Position numbers and translations under genes: made by a program
NCBI GenBank assembly: GCA_016719485.1
Contig: JADJZB010000023.1
Span: 186,001-250,000 of the forward strand
Length of the DNA stretch: 64,000 nucleotides
Source: Holophagales bacterium
Lineage (GTDB): Bacteria; Acidobacteriota; Thermoanaerobaculia; UBA5066
Reading direction: 5' to 3'
Shown here: piece by piece, positions 35,650-42,711 of the stretch
Position numbering within the stretch: the first letter of the stretch is position 1
How the letters are laid out: the number at the start of each line of letters is the position of its first letter
The notes under the pieces: generated by a model
The model's input: only the letters and a program-made list of their open reading frames with translations
Database searches by the model: none
Told to the model about the DNA's origin: nothing

Positions 35650-36119
35650 CCCGCCGCGCGCGTCGCGGCTTCCACGACCTCGACGACCCTGGCGACCTCG
35701 ACGTCTCCCGCCACGAGGCGGCGGACGTCGAGGAGGAGACGGCGCTCGCCCCCGGCGACGACGACCCCCTTCAGGCACGCCGCTACGCCGGGAGAGAGGC
35801 CTTCCGGCGGCGGCACTTCGTCCGCAGTCACAGGCAGGATCCCCTCCACCTCGTCCGCGCCCAGGGCGGCGGGAACGCCGTCGAAAGTCCCGGCGAGGAG
35901 GTCCCGCGGGGGACTTCCCGAAAGCGACGGAAAGAGGCGACGGCCGACGTCGATGACGGCCAGGAGTCCCCGGGGCCCCGCGACGAGACCGGCGATCCAG
36001 TCGGGCGCGCCGGGCGCCGGGAGGAGCCGGCCCGGCCGCAGGATCCTCTCGACGTCCGCAGGGTCGGCCGCGCAGGCCACGCCGGCCGCGCGGAACGCGA
36101 GGACCCGGGAGAGCGTCAA
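35604..36119 (-). CDS. CheW-like chemotaxis coupling protein
   Basis: A 171-residue CheW-domain protein. Recognisable features are VLAFRAAGVACAADPADVERIL, APDWIAGLVAGPRGLLAVIDVGRRLF (the CheW core strand pair) and ACLKGVVVAGGERRLLLDVRRL. It would couple the receptor upstream to a CheA kinase, which is not in this window. The start is TTG at 36119, overlapping the MCP stop as TTGA, so the two are translationally coupled. Its 3' end overlaps the convergent acetyltransferase gene by 46 bases. The N-terminal strand lacks some charged residues typical of CheW. Confidence 0.8.
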   Translation of the reverse strand: MTLSRVLAFRAAGVACAADPADVERILRPGRLLPAPGAPDWIAGLVAGPRGLLAVIDVGRRLFPSLSGSPPRDLLAGTFDGVPAALGADEVEGILPVTADEVPPPEGLSPGVAACLKGVVVAGGERRLLLDVRRLVAGDVEVARVVEVVEAATRAAGQIGSVSAERRDQSS

Positions 36120-37843
36120 GAGGCGCGCAGCTCCACGTCGACCCGGAAGCGCCCGACCTCGTCCTCGAGCGAGCCTGCGAGCGTCTCGAGCGCGGCCGTG
36201 GCGTCGTCGACGGAGGACGCCGAGGCCAGCGTCTCGTGGCTCATCCCCTCGACTTCCGCGAGAAGAGACAGGAGGCGGTGGCTGTCGGCGGTCTGGCGCC
36301 CGACGGCGTCCTGGATGTCGCGCATCAGGCCGACCGATCGCTCGGCCGCGACGGCGATCTGTCCGGCGGCCCCCTTCTGCTCCTGGACCGTCCTCTCGAC
36401 GAACCCGGCGAGGTCGCGAACGCGGCCGACGAGCTCGCGGATCCGCTCGGCCTCCCGGGTGTTTCGCCGGCCCTCTTCGGCGAGCGCCCGGAGCCCCTCG
36501 CGCACCTCGGCGACGGAGGCGGCGGTGCCCGCCACCGTGGCCGCCTGGGCCCTCGAGACTTCGCGGATCGCCGAGACCGCTTCCTCGGCCTGCGCCGCAG
36601 CGGCCTCGATGGACGCGAGCGCGGACCCGGCCCGCGTCGCCGTCTCGACCCCTCGCTTTACGAGGCGCCCTTCCTCGTCCGCGGCAGCCAGGGCGGCGTC
36701 CACCTCGTCCCGCATCCCCGAGACGTGGGCGCCGATCCCGCGGGCGCCCTCGGAGGTCCGCTCCGACAGGCGCCGGATCTCGGTGGCGACGACCGAGAAC
36801 CCGCGGCCGTGCTCCCCCGCCCGGGTCGCCAGGAACGAGGCGTTCAGGGCGAGGAGGTTCGTCTGGCGGGCGATGTCCTCGATCATCTCGAGGATCCTCC
36901 CCACCTCCTTCGACCGGGATTCGACCCGCCCGACCGCTTCCCGGACCGTACCGGCCGAGACGCGGATCGCCGCCACGGAGTCCCGCGCCTCCTCCACGAT
37001 GGCCCGGCCCGACCGCGCCTCCGTCGCGACGTGGGCCGCGTGCCCCGTCGCCTCGCGCGCCGAGCCGAGGACGCTCTCGAGCGCCTTCTCGCTGCGAATC
37101 GAGGCCTCCGCGAGCTCCTCGGCCCTCTTCGCGAGCGCGCTGAGAGTCCCGTCGAGGACGGCGGCGCCCTCGGCGAGCGAGATCGCCGCGTCGGCCCCTT
37201 CGGTCGAGCCGGACAGGAGGCCCTCGGAACGCGCCAGGAGCTGCGTGAGGGAGCCATCCACCTCGGCGACGGCCGCGGCAGTCTCCTCCGAGCCGGCGGC
37301 GAGCGTCTCGACGCTCTCCGCGATGGCGCGGATCGTGACGTCGAGCCCTCCGACGGCGGACGCGGCGCTCGCGAGCCGCGTCCGCTCCTGAGCGGCGCGT
37401 TCGCGGTTGCGGATCGACGCGGCGCGCAGGACCGAGACCTGGCGGTTCAGCTGGACGTGCTCGCGCTTCACCGAGGAAAGCAGCTGTGCGCCCCGTCCCG
37501 TGACGGCGTTCAGGAATCGTCCGACCCGGCCGGCGAGATCGCTTCCCTCCGGGGCTCTGGAGGCGAAGTCTCCTTCGGCCATCTGGCGGGCCGCGTCGAG
37601 AGCACGCGAGAGGCGGACGACGGGCCGCTGCGAAAGGACCGCGACGAGAGCCCCCGCGACGAGGCCCGCGACGGCCGAGGCCGCGATGCCGACGTCGAGA
37701 ACGACGACCCGTTCCAGGGGGCTGCCGAAACCCGAGGCCGCCCAGGCCGCGGCGAGCGACGCGGCGGCTCCGGCGGTGAAGGCAACGCCTCCGGCCGCCA
37801 GGGAGAGCGTCAGGACGAGGCGGCCGGTCTCCTCTTGCACCAC
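36116..37843 (-). CDS. Methyl-accepting chemotaxis-type receptor without periplasmic domain
   Basis: A 575-residue receptor. Two membrane helices lie at about 9-36 and 44-70, separated by only a handful of residues, so there is no extracytoplasmic sensor domain. A HAMP-like segment (about 70-125) leads into a long Ala/Glu/Ser-rich coiled coil. The signalling tip reads IEDIARQTNLLALNASFLATRAGEHGRGFSVVATEIRRL (split here: DIARQTNLLALNA then RAGEHGRGFSVVA), close to the MCP consensus but with SFLAT in place of AIEAA. GTG start at 37843. It probably senses membrane or cytoplasmic cues together with the CheW-like protein. Confidence 0.88.
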   Translation of the reverse strand: MVQEETGRLVLTLSLAAGGVAFTAGAAASLAAAWAASGFGSPLERVVVLDVGIAASAVAGLVAGALVAVLSQRPVVRLSRALDAARQMAEGDFASRAPEGSDLAGRVGRFLNAVTGRGAQLLSSVKREHVQLNRQVSVLRAASIRNRERAAQERTRLASAASAVGGLDVTIRAIAESVETLAAGSEETAAAVAEVDGSLTQLLARSEGLLSGSTEGADAAISLAEGAAVLDGTLSALAKRAEELAEASIRSEKALESVLGSAREATGHAAHVATEARSGRAIVEEARDSVAAIRVSAGTVREAVGRVESRSKEVGRILEMIEDIARQTNLLALNASFLATRAGEHGRGFSVVATEIRRLSERTSEGARGIGAHVSGMRDEVDAALAAADEEGRLVKRGVETATRAGSALASIEAAAAQAEEAVSAIREVSRAQAATVAGTAASVAEVREGLRALAEEGRRNTREAERIRELVGRVRDLAGFVERTVQEQKGAAGQIAVAAERSVGLMRDIQDAVGRQTADSHRLLSLLAEVEGMSHETLASASSVDDATAALETLAGSLEDEVGRFRVDVELRAS

Positions 37844-37867
37844 GCCGCCCAGTCTAGACCAGCCCGA

Positions 37868-38554
37868 TCAGCGCGGCGCGGCGGCCACGCGCGCTGCCGC
37901 CGCGGTCACGGCGTCGCGGGGCGGCGGCACGGAGGAAGGGCCGACCGCGCGAACCGACAGGACCTCGGCAATCTCCTGCACCGGGTAGAGCCGCACCGTG
38001 AGGACGACCCGCCGGCCCGCGCAACCCTTCCTCGCGAGAGCGGCCTCGGTGACCGGCCCGTCGAGGAGGGTGATCACCTCTCCCTCGTCGGTCCGGAGGA
38101 CGGGCAGGTGCCGCTGGTCCAGGACCGGCGTGTCGGGAAAGAGGCTGGCGAGGGCGCAGCGCAGGCAGAAGACCTCTCCCGCCACCTCCCGGACGACGGG
38201 CAGGTCGGCGAGGGCCGGTGGCCGGGGCGGAACGTGCCTCAGGACGAAACCTCCCGCGACGCCGCCGGCGACGAGGCCCAGCGCAGCCAGCCCCGTCGAG
38301 ACGGCCCAGGACGCCTTCCGCCGCGAAGGCGCCTTACGCCCCACCTGCCTGACGAGCCGGGCCCTCACCTCGTCCGGAAGCCGGTCGATCGGCCGGGCTT
38401 CCTGCACGGCGGCCTTCCGCGTCTCCACCTCCCGGCGAAGGGACGCACATCCGGCACAGCTTTCGAGATGCGCGAGAAGGCTCGCCGCGGCTGCGACGTC
38501 GAGCTCGTCGTCACAGAGCGCTTCGATGAGGGGTTCGGCGGCTTCGCAGTCCAT
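37868..38554 (-). CDS. Anti-sigma factor with zinc finger and periplasmic CxxC
   Basis: A 228-residue membrane anti-sigma factor partner of the upstream ECF sigma factor. The N-terminal zinc-binding anti-sigma domain shows H29-xxx-C33-xx-C36 (HLESCAGC). A membrane helix spans about 83-104 (AVSTGLAALGLVAGGVAGGF). The C-terminal extracytoplasmic domain holds CLRC at 130-133 and one more Cys in RKGCAGRR, which could sense redox state or metals. It begins 33 bases after the sigma gene on the same strand. Confidence 0.82.
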   Translation of the reverse strand: MDCEAAEPLIEALCDDELDVAAAASLLAHLESCAGCASLRREVETRKAAVQEARPIDRLPDEVRARLVRQVGRKAPSRRKASWAVSTGLAALGLVAGGVAGGFVLRHVPPRPPALADLPVVREVAGEVFCLRCALASLFPDTPVLDQRHLPVLRTDEGEVITLLDGPVTEAALARKGCAGRRVVLTVRLYPVQEIAEVLSVRAVGPSSVPPPRDAVTAAAARVAAAPR

Positions 38555-38587
38555 GGTGGCGGGCCCGGAAGGGCGCTCCTGCGGAAA

Positions 38588-39262
38588 CTAACGTCGGCGC
38601 CGGACGCGGTATTCCGTCGTGTCGCGCGACTCGCTGCCGCCGGTCTTCGTGGCGAGCCGGGTCCGTCCTGGCGTCACGCCGGCGCCGAAGTAGCCCCTGC
38701 GACGCCCGTACGAGAGGAGAGCCTCCTCGAGGAGCCTGCGGCCTCGATAGAGGCGGGACATCACGGTACCGAGAGGGATCTCGAGGATGTCGGCCACCTC
38801 GCGGTACGAGAAGTCCTGGAGGTCGACGAGCTCGACGACGATCCGGAAGTCCTCCGAAAGAGACCCGAGCGCCCGGGCGACATCGCCGTCGAGAGTCCGG
38901 TCGAGCAGGTCGTCCTCGGGCGTCGGCGCCGGCGGGGTGACGTCCTCGAGGGCGGACTCGAAGGACGCTCCGCCCCTCTCGAGATCGACCTCGCGGGGGC
39001 CCGCCTTGCGTTGCCTGTACCCGTTGATGAACCCGTTCTTGAGGATCCGGAAAAGCCAGGCCTTGAGGTTCGTCCCTTCCCGGAAGCCGTCGTAGTGGGA
39101 GTAGGCCCGGAGGTAGGTCTCCTGCAGGAGGTCCTCGGCGTCCTGCCGATTCCGGGTCAGGCGCAGGGCGGTGCCGAAAAGGGCGTCCGCGTACGGCAGG
39201 TCCCCCGAGCGAAAATCCCAAGCCTTCGGCGCCGGGCTGAGACGGAAGCGAAAGAGGGCCAT
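38588..39262 (-). CDS. ECF-type RNA polymerase sigma factor
   Basis: Alternative sigma factor of 224 residues. Region 2 is ALRLTRNRQDAEDLLQETYL followed by GTNLKAWLFRILKN; region 4 is LVDLQDFSYREVADILEIPLGT with VMSRLYRGRRLL. Between them is a longer acidic linker (VTPPAPTPEDDLL). A basic tail of about 35 residues follows region 4. The start is ATG 39262; the extension upstream is unlike sigma factors and crosses the terminator. It is paired with the zinc-finger anti-sigma gene immediately downstream. No target promoters can be named. Confidence 0.92.
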   Translation of the reverse strand: MALFRFRLSPAPKAWDFRSGDLPYADALFGTALRLTRNRQDAEDLLQETYLRAYSHYDGFREGTNLKAWLFRILKNGFINGYRQRKAGPREVDLERGGASFESALEDVTPPAPTPEDDLLDRTLDGDVARALGSLSEDFRIVVELVDLQDFSYREVADILEIPLGTVMSRLYRGRRLLEEALLSYGRRRGYFGAGVTPGRTRLATKTGGSESRDTTEYRVRRRR

Positions 39263-39310
39263 CAGTACCTCAACGCTCGAAGGGGCCCTCCGGATTCCCT
39301 GGGGAACGGC

Positions 39311-39337
39311 AAGGCCCCGGCGCACCGCCGGGGCCTT
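39311..39337. terminator. Hairpin terminator after atpE
   Basis: Perfect 12-bp stem (aaggccccggcg / cgccggggcctt), loop CAC. It closes the nuo-atp unit and insulates the sigma gene. The stem nearly duplicates the one at 29439-29464. Confidence 0.75.
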
Positions 39338-39367
39338 GCTCGGTCCGGGCCTCGAGGGCCCGCCGGG

Positions 39368-39688
39368 TCACTTCCCGTAGAGGAGGAAGGCGATGACGAG
39401 CGTGTAGATGACGAGCGACTCGATGAGGACGAGGCCGAGGAAGGCGATGCCGCGGATCTGTCCGGCGGCGCCGGGATTGCGCGCCATGCCGTCGCAGGCC
39501 GCGACGGCCGTGCGGCCCTGGGCCGTGGCTCCGGCGGCCGCGCCGATGGCGAGGACGAGGGCGGCTGAGAGGTGGCCCCAGCCCACGCCGCCGCCGGTGG
39601 CCTTGGCGGCCTCCTGCGCGAGGGCGAGGTTCGGGAGCAGGAGGGCGAGGCCGACGACCGCGGCGGCGGGGAGAAGCTTCTTGATCAT
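39368..39688 (-). CDS. atpE: F-type ATP synthase c subunit with sodium-type ligand set
   Basis: Membrane rotor subunit of F0, 106 residues. The first 25 residues (LLPAAAVVGLALLLPNLALAQ) look like a cleavable signal peptide, an unusual feature. The hairpin follows with the polar loop MARNPGAAGQ. Aligned without gaps to the Ilyobacter c subunit, the ion site residues are Q57, E90, S91 and Y95, matching the sodium ligands Gln32, Glu65, Ser66 and Tyr70. Proton-type c subunits usually have Ala or similar after the Glu. Last gene of the operon; 37 bases after atpB. Confidence 0.95.
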   Translation of the reverse strand: MIKKLLPAAAVVGLALLLPNLALAQEAAKATGGGVGWGHLSAALVLAIGAAAGATAQGRTAVAACDGMARNPGAAGQIRGIAFLGLVLIESLVIYTLVIAFLLYGK

Positions 39689-39725
39689 TTCGTTCGGGCT
39701 CCTTTCGGGTTCGGTGAAGTGCGGA

Positions 39726-40523
39726 TCAGTGCTCGTGGGCGATGGCGCCCCCGATGTAGACGGTGGTCAGCAGGGTGAAGACGTAGGCCTGGAGGAAGGA
39801 TCCGAAGATCCCGAGCGCGTTCATCGGCATCGGAACGAGGAGCGGCACGAGCTGCACGAACTGGTTCGTCGCCGTGTGCTCGCCGTAGATGTTCCCGAAG
39901 AGACGCATCGCCAGGGAGAGTCCCCGCGCCAGGTTCCCGATCATCTCGATCGGGAAGACGAGGATCGCGAGCGCCGCGCTCGGTCCCGCGAACGTCTTGA
40001 GATAGCCCATCAGCCCGTGCGCCCTCACCCCGGCACCGTTGAAGAAGACGAGGCAGGAGAGCGACAGGGCGAACGTCGTGTTCAGGCTCGACGTCGGCGG
40101 CTGCAGGACGAAGATCTGTCCGATGAGATTGGACGCCGCGATGAAGAAGAAGAACGCCCCGACCACGGGCAGGTACTTCTCGCCGCTGTGGGGGATGTTC
40201 TCCTTGATGAGGCCCCTGAGGAACTCGACGAAGACCTCGAGGACGTTCTGGGTCCCGGCCGGCACGTCGCTCCGGTACTTCCTCGCGAAGATCGGCAGCG
40301 CGATCGCGAAGACGAGGAAGACGAGGAAGGCCATGATCACGTGGTCCGGCACCCATCCGGCCGCCGCACCGGTGGCGTGGTCGACCGGCGCGATCCCGCC
40401 GATGTGGACTCCGCCGATCGTGACACCGTGCAGCCACCACGACGGGGCATTCTCCGGCGAGCCGAATATCTTCGTCAGCAGCGCGTTGACCGGGCCAAAC
40501 AGGATCGAGTAATGGTGCTGCAT
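39726..40523 (-). CDS. atpB: F-type ATP synthase a subunit
   Basis: Stator channel subunit of F0, 265 residues with at least five hydrophobic helices. LARGLSLAMRLFGNIYGEH contains the essential Arg of the ion path (AMRLFGN), and VPMPMNALGIFGSFLQAYVFTLL is the last helix pair. The N-terminus contains HHYSILFGPVN. ATG 40523 is chosen; the longer in-frame extension is basic shadow over atpI. It directly follows atpI (1-base gap). Confidence 0.95.
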   Translation of the reverse strand: MQHHYSILFGPVNALLTKIFGSPENAPSWWLHGVTIGGVHIGGIAPVDHATGAAAGWVPDHVIMAFLVFLVFAIALPIFARKYRSDVPAGTQNVLEVFVEFLRGLIKENIPHSGEKYLPVVGAFFFFIAASNLIGQIFVLQPPTSSLNTTFALSLSCLVFFNGAGVRAHGLMGYLKTFAGPSAALAILVFPIEMIGNLARGLSLAMRLFGNIYGEHTATNQFVQLVPLLVPMPMNALGIFGSFLQAYVFTLLTTVYIGGAIAHEH

Positions 40524-40524
40524 C

Positions 40525-40950
40525 TCACCCCCGGGGAGTCGTTCCGTCTTCCTCTTCTCCTGGTTCGGACCGGCCGGCCGCGACTCCCCGGAACCCCTCG
40601 ACGAGAACCCCGAGGACGACCGCGGAGAACCCTCCGAGCAGCCACGGGACCTCGCCCTGGAAGGCGAGGACCGAACCGAACGCCGCGAGGCCCACGAAGG
40701 CATAGCGGAGCAGGGCGCGAACCACGAACTTCCAGTCGTACCGGGTGGCCGCCCGTGGACGGGGAACGAGCAGTTTCCCGGCCACGTCCGACAACCAGAG
40801 GCCCGAGACGATAGCCACGGCTGCTCCAGCCGTCAAGGCGGCGGCCTCACGGAACATTCCGAAGGTCCCGAGGAGCAGGGCACCGAGGAGGGCTGCGGCC
40901 GTCGCCGCGCGGAAGACCCGCCTTTCCGCGGCGGGAATGGCCAGGCTCAC
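40525..40950 (-). CDS. atpI: ATP synthase subunit I-like membrane protein
   Basis: Small membrane protein of 141 residues with four hydrophobic segments (AATAAALLGALLLGTFG, ALTAGAAVAIVSGLWLS, LLRYAFVGLAAFGSVLAF, LLGGFSAVVLGVLVEGF), the size and position of ATP synthase subunit I, which assists c-ring assembly. Sequence conservation in this family is low, so the call rests on topology and position between atpZ and atpB. GTG 40950 overlaps the atpZ stop as GTGA. Confidence 0.7.
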   Translation of the reverse strand: MSLAIPAAERRVFRAATAAALLGALLLGTFGMFREAAALTAGAAVAIVSGLWLSDVAGKLLVPRPRAATRYDWKFVVRALLRYAFVGLAAFGSVLAFQGEVPWLLGGFSAVVLGVLVEGFRGVAAGRSEPGEEEDGTTPRG

Positions 40951-41222
40951 GATCCCGCTCCGCGGGGTCCCCCCGCGGGCCCGGCCGGCGGCTTCCGGCG
41001 GCCTTCCAGGGCGTCCGCCTCGCGGAGAAGCTGCCGGAGCGCCCCCAGGAAGCCGAGGAGCCCGAAGACGGCCGTCGCCGCCGGGAAGCTCCCGAGCCAC
41101 CGGTCGAGGAGCCAGCCCAGGCCCCCGCCCGCCGCGAGGCAGGCGGGGAGGACCCAGCCGAAGCTCAGGACGTCGCCGAGGAGGCGGACGTTCGGATCAG
41201 GCGTCCTCCCCGGCTCGGGCAT
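40947..41222 (-). CDS. atpZ: AtpZ/AtpI-family F0 accessory protein
   Basis: A 91-residue membrane protein with two helices: VLSFGWVLPACLAAGGGLGWLLDRWLG and ATAVFGLLGFLGALRQLLRE (quoted in part). The GxxxGWLLDRWLG turn is typical of AtpZ, a small F0 accessory protein often implicated in magnesium or calcium handling or assembly. It starts 7 bases after nuoN, joining the F0 genes to the nuo genes. A Gly/Pro-rich tail overlaps the atpI start. Confidence 0.8.
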   Translation of the reverse strand: MPEPGRTPDPNVRLLGDVLSFGWVLPACLAAGGGLGWLLDRWLGSFPAATAVFGLLGFLGALRQLLREADALEGRRKPPAGPAGGPRGAGS

Positions 41223-41229
41223 GGTCTCC

Positions 41230-42708
41230 TTACGGGAGGAGGCAGGCCTTGGCGAGCGCCACGAGAGGCTGCGGCATCACGCCGATGGCGAGCGTCCCGA
41301 CGAAGCAGAGCCCGACCGCGACGGCGACCGCGGGCTCCTCGCGCCAGTGCAGCTCGCCCTCCCCTTCCACGAAATACATCGCCCGCACGATCCGGAAGTA
41401 ATAGAAGAGCGAAACGGCCGACATGAGGACGCCGAGCAGGGCGAGGACCGGCCAGCCCGCCTTGATGGCCGCCGAGAAGAGGAAGTACTTCCCGACGAAC
41501 CCCGCCGTCGGTGGAATGCCGGCGAGGGAGAGGAGGAAGACCACCATCGCCCCGGCGGCGAAGGGGTTTCTCTTCCAGAGGCCGTTGAAGTCGTCGACGC
41601 TCTCGCTTGCGTAGCCCTTCGCCTCAAGGAGGACGACGAGGCCGAAGGCCCCGAACGTCATCAGGAGGTAGGCGGAGAGGTAGATCATGACCGCCCAGAG
41701 GCCGAACGAATCCGGCTGGCCGGCGGCGCCCCCGGCCTTGTAGGCGAGGAGACCGAGGAGGGCGTAGCCGGCGTGCCCGATGGAGGAGTAGCCGAGGAGA
41801 CGCTTCACGTTCTTCTGCATCAGGGCGCCGACGTTCCCGACGACCATCGTCAGGGCGGCCGACGCCGCCAGGATCGGCGCCCAGTCGTCGGCGCGGGGGC
41901 CGAAGCCGGCGAAGAAGATGCGGGCGAAGATCGCGTAGGCCGCGATCTTCGGGCCGACGGCGAAGAAGGCCGAGACCGGTGTCGGGGCCCCCTCGTACAC
42001 GTCGGGCGCCCAGACGTGGAACGGCGCCGAGGCGATCTTGAAGAGCATGCCGCTCGCCGTGAGGACGACGCCGACCATCAGCAGGCCCGAGCGGGGCGAC
42101 GTCTCGAGCGCCGTGGAGACGCCGGCGAGGCTGAGCGTCCCCGTGGCCCCGTAGACCAGGGAGAGGCCGTAGAGGAGGACGCCCGACGAGAAGGCGCCGA
42201 GGACGAAGTACTTCGCCGCGGCCTCGATCGACTTCGTCTCGCGCTTGAAGTAGCCCGCCAGGACGTACTGCGAGAGCGCCATCAGCTCGAGGGCGATGTA
42301 GATCGACACGAGGTGCGTCCCCGACGCCATGAAGAGCATGCCGACCGTCGTGAGGAGGAGGAGGGCGTAGTACTCGCCGCCCGGGTAGGGTGACGTCCCG
42401 ACGAAACGGAGCGAGAAGAGGATCGTCACGGCGGCCGCCACGAGCGTCAGGACCTTGAAGAAGATCCCGAAGCCGTCGAGCGTGAACATCCCGCCGAAGG
42501 CGGCGCGCGGGAGCGAGCCTGCGACGTGGACCGCGACCGGGATGAGGGCTGCCGTGATCGCGAGCGACGCGAGCGACGCCCACGCGAGCACCCTCTCCTT
42601 CTCCCGCTTGACCACCGTCGCCCAGAGGAGGATCCCGAGCGCGAGCTCGGTCAGGACGAGCTCGGGCAGGATGACCAGCAGGTCCGAGAGCGGGAACGGG
42701 AGGGCCAC
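41230..42708 (-). CDS. nuoN: NADH-quinone oxidoreductase subunit N
   Basis: Antiporter-like membrane subunit of complex I, 492 residues and about 14 helices. Typical motifs: HLVSIYIALELMALSQYVL, AAAKYFVLGAFSSGVLLYG, FKIASAPFHVWAPDVYEGAP, and KRLLGYSSIGHAGYALLG in the proton-channel helix pair. GTG start 3 bases after nuoM stop. Last nuo gene before atpZ. Confidence 0.96.
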   Translation of the reverse strand: MALPFPLSDLLVILPELVLTELALGILLWATVVKREKERVLAWASLASLAITAALIPVAVHVAGSLPRAAFGGMFTLDGFGIFFKVLTLVAAAVTILFSLRFVGTSPYPGGEYYALLLLTTVGMLFMASGTHLVSIYIALELMALSQYVLAGYFKRETKSIEAAAKYFVLGAFSSGVLLYGLSLVYGATGTLSLAGVSTALETSPRSGLLMVGVVLTASGMLFKIASAPFHVWAPDVYEGAPTPVSAFFAVGPKIAAYAIFARIFFAGFGPRADDWAPILAASAALTMVVGNVGALMQKNVKRLLGYSSIGHAGYALLGLLAYKAGGAAGQPDSFGLWAVMIYLSAYLLMTFGAFGLVVLLEAKGYASESVDDFNGLWKRNPFAAGAMVVFLLSLAGIPPTAGFVGKYFLFSAAIKAGWPVLALLGVLMSAVSLFYYFRIVRAMYFVEGEGELHWREEPAVAVAVGLCFVGTLAIGVMPQPLVALAKACLLP

Positions 42709-42711
42709 GGT

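Noticed and set aside
36116..37843. Histidine kinase or phage tape-measure protein
   Set aside because: The Ala/Glu-rich coiled coil could suggest these, but the QTNLLALNA and RAGEHGRGFSVVA tip is specific to chemoreceptors.
36236..39568. Open frame of 1110 codons on the plus strand
   Set aside because: It is antisense to the MCP, anti-sigma and sigma genes. Composition is Arg/Gly/Asp-rich with no family pattern; it is a by-product of the high GC content at third positions.
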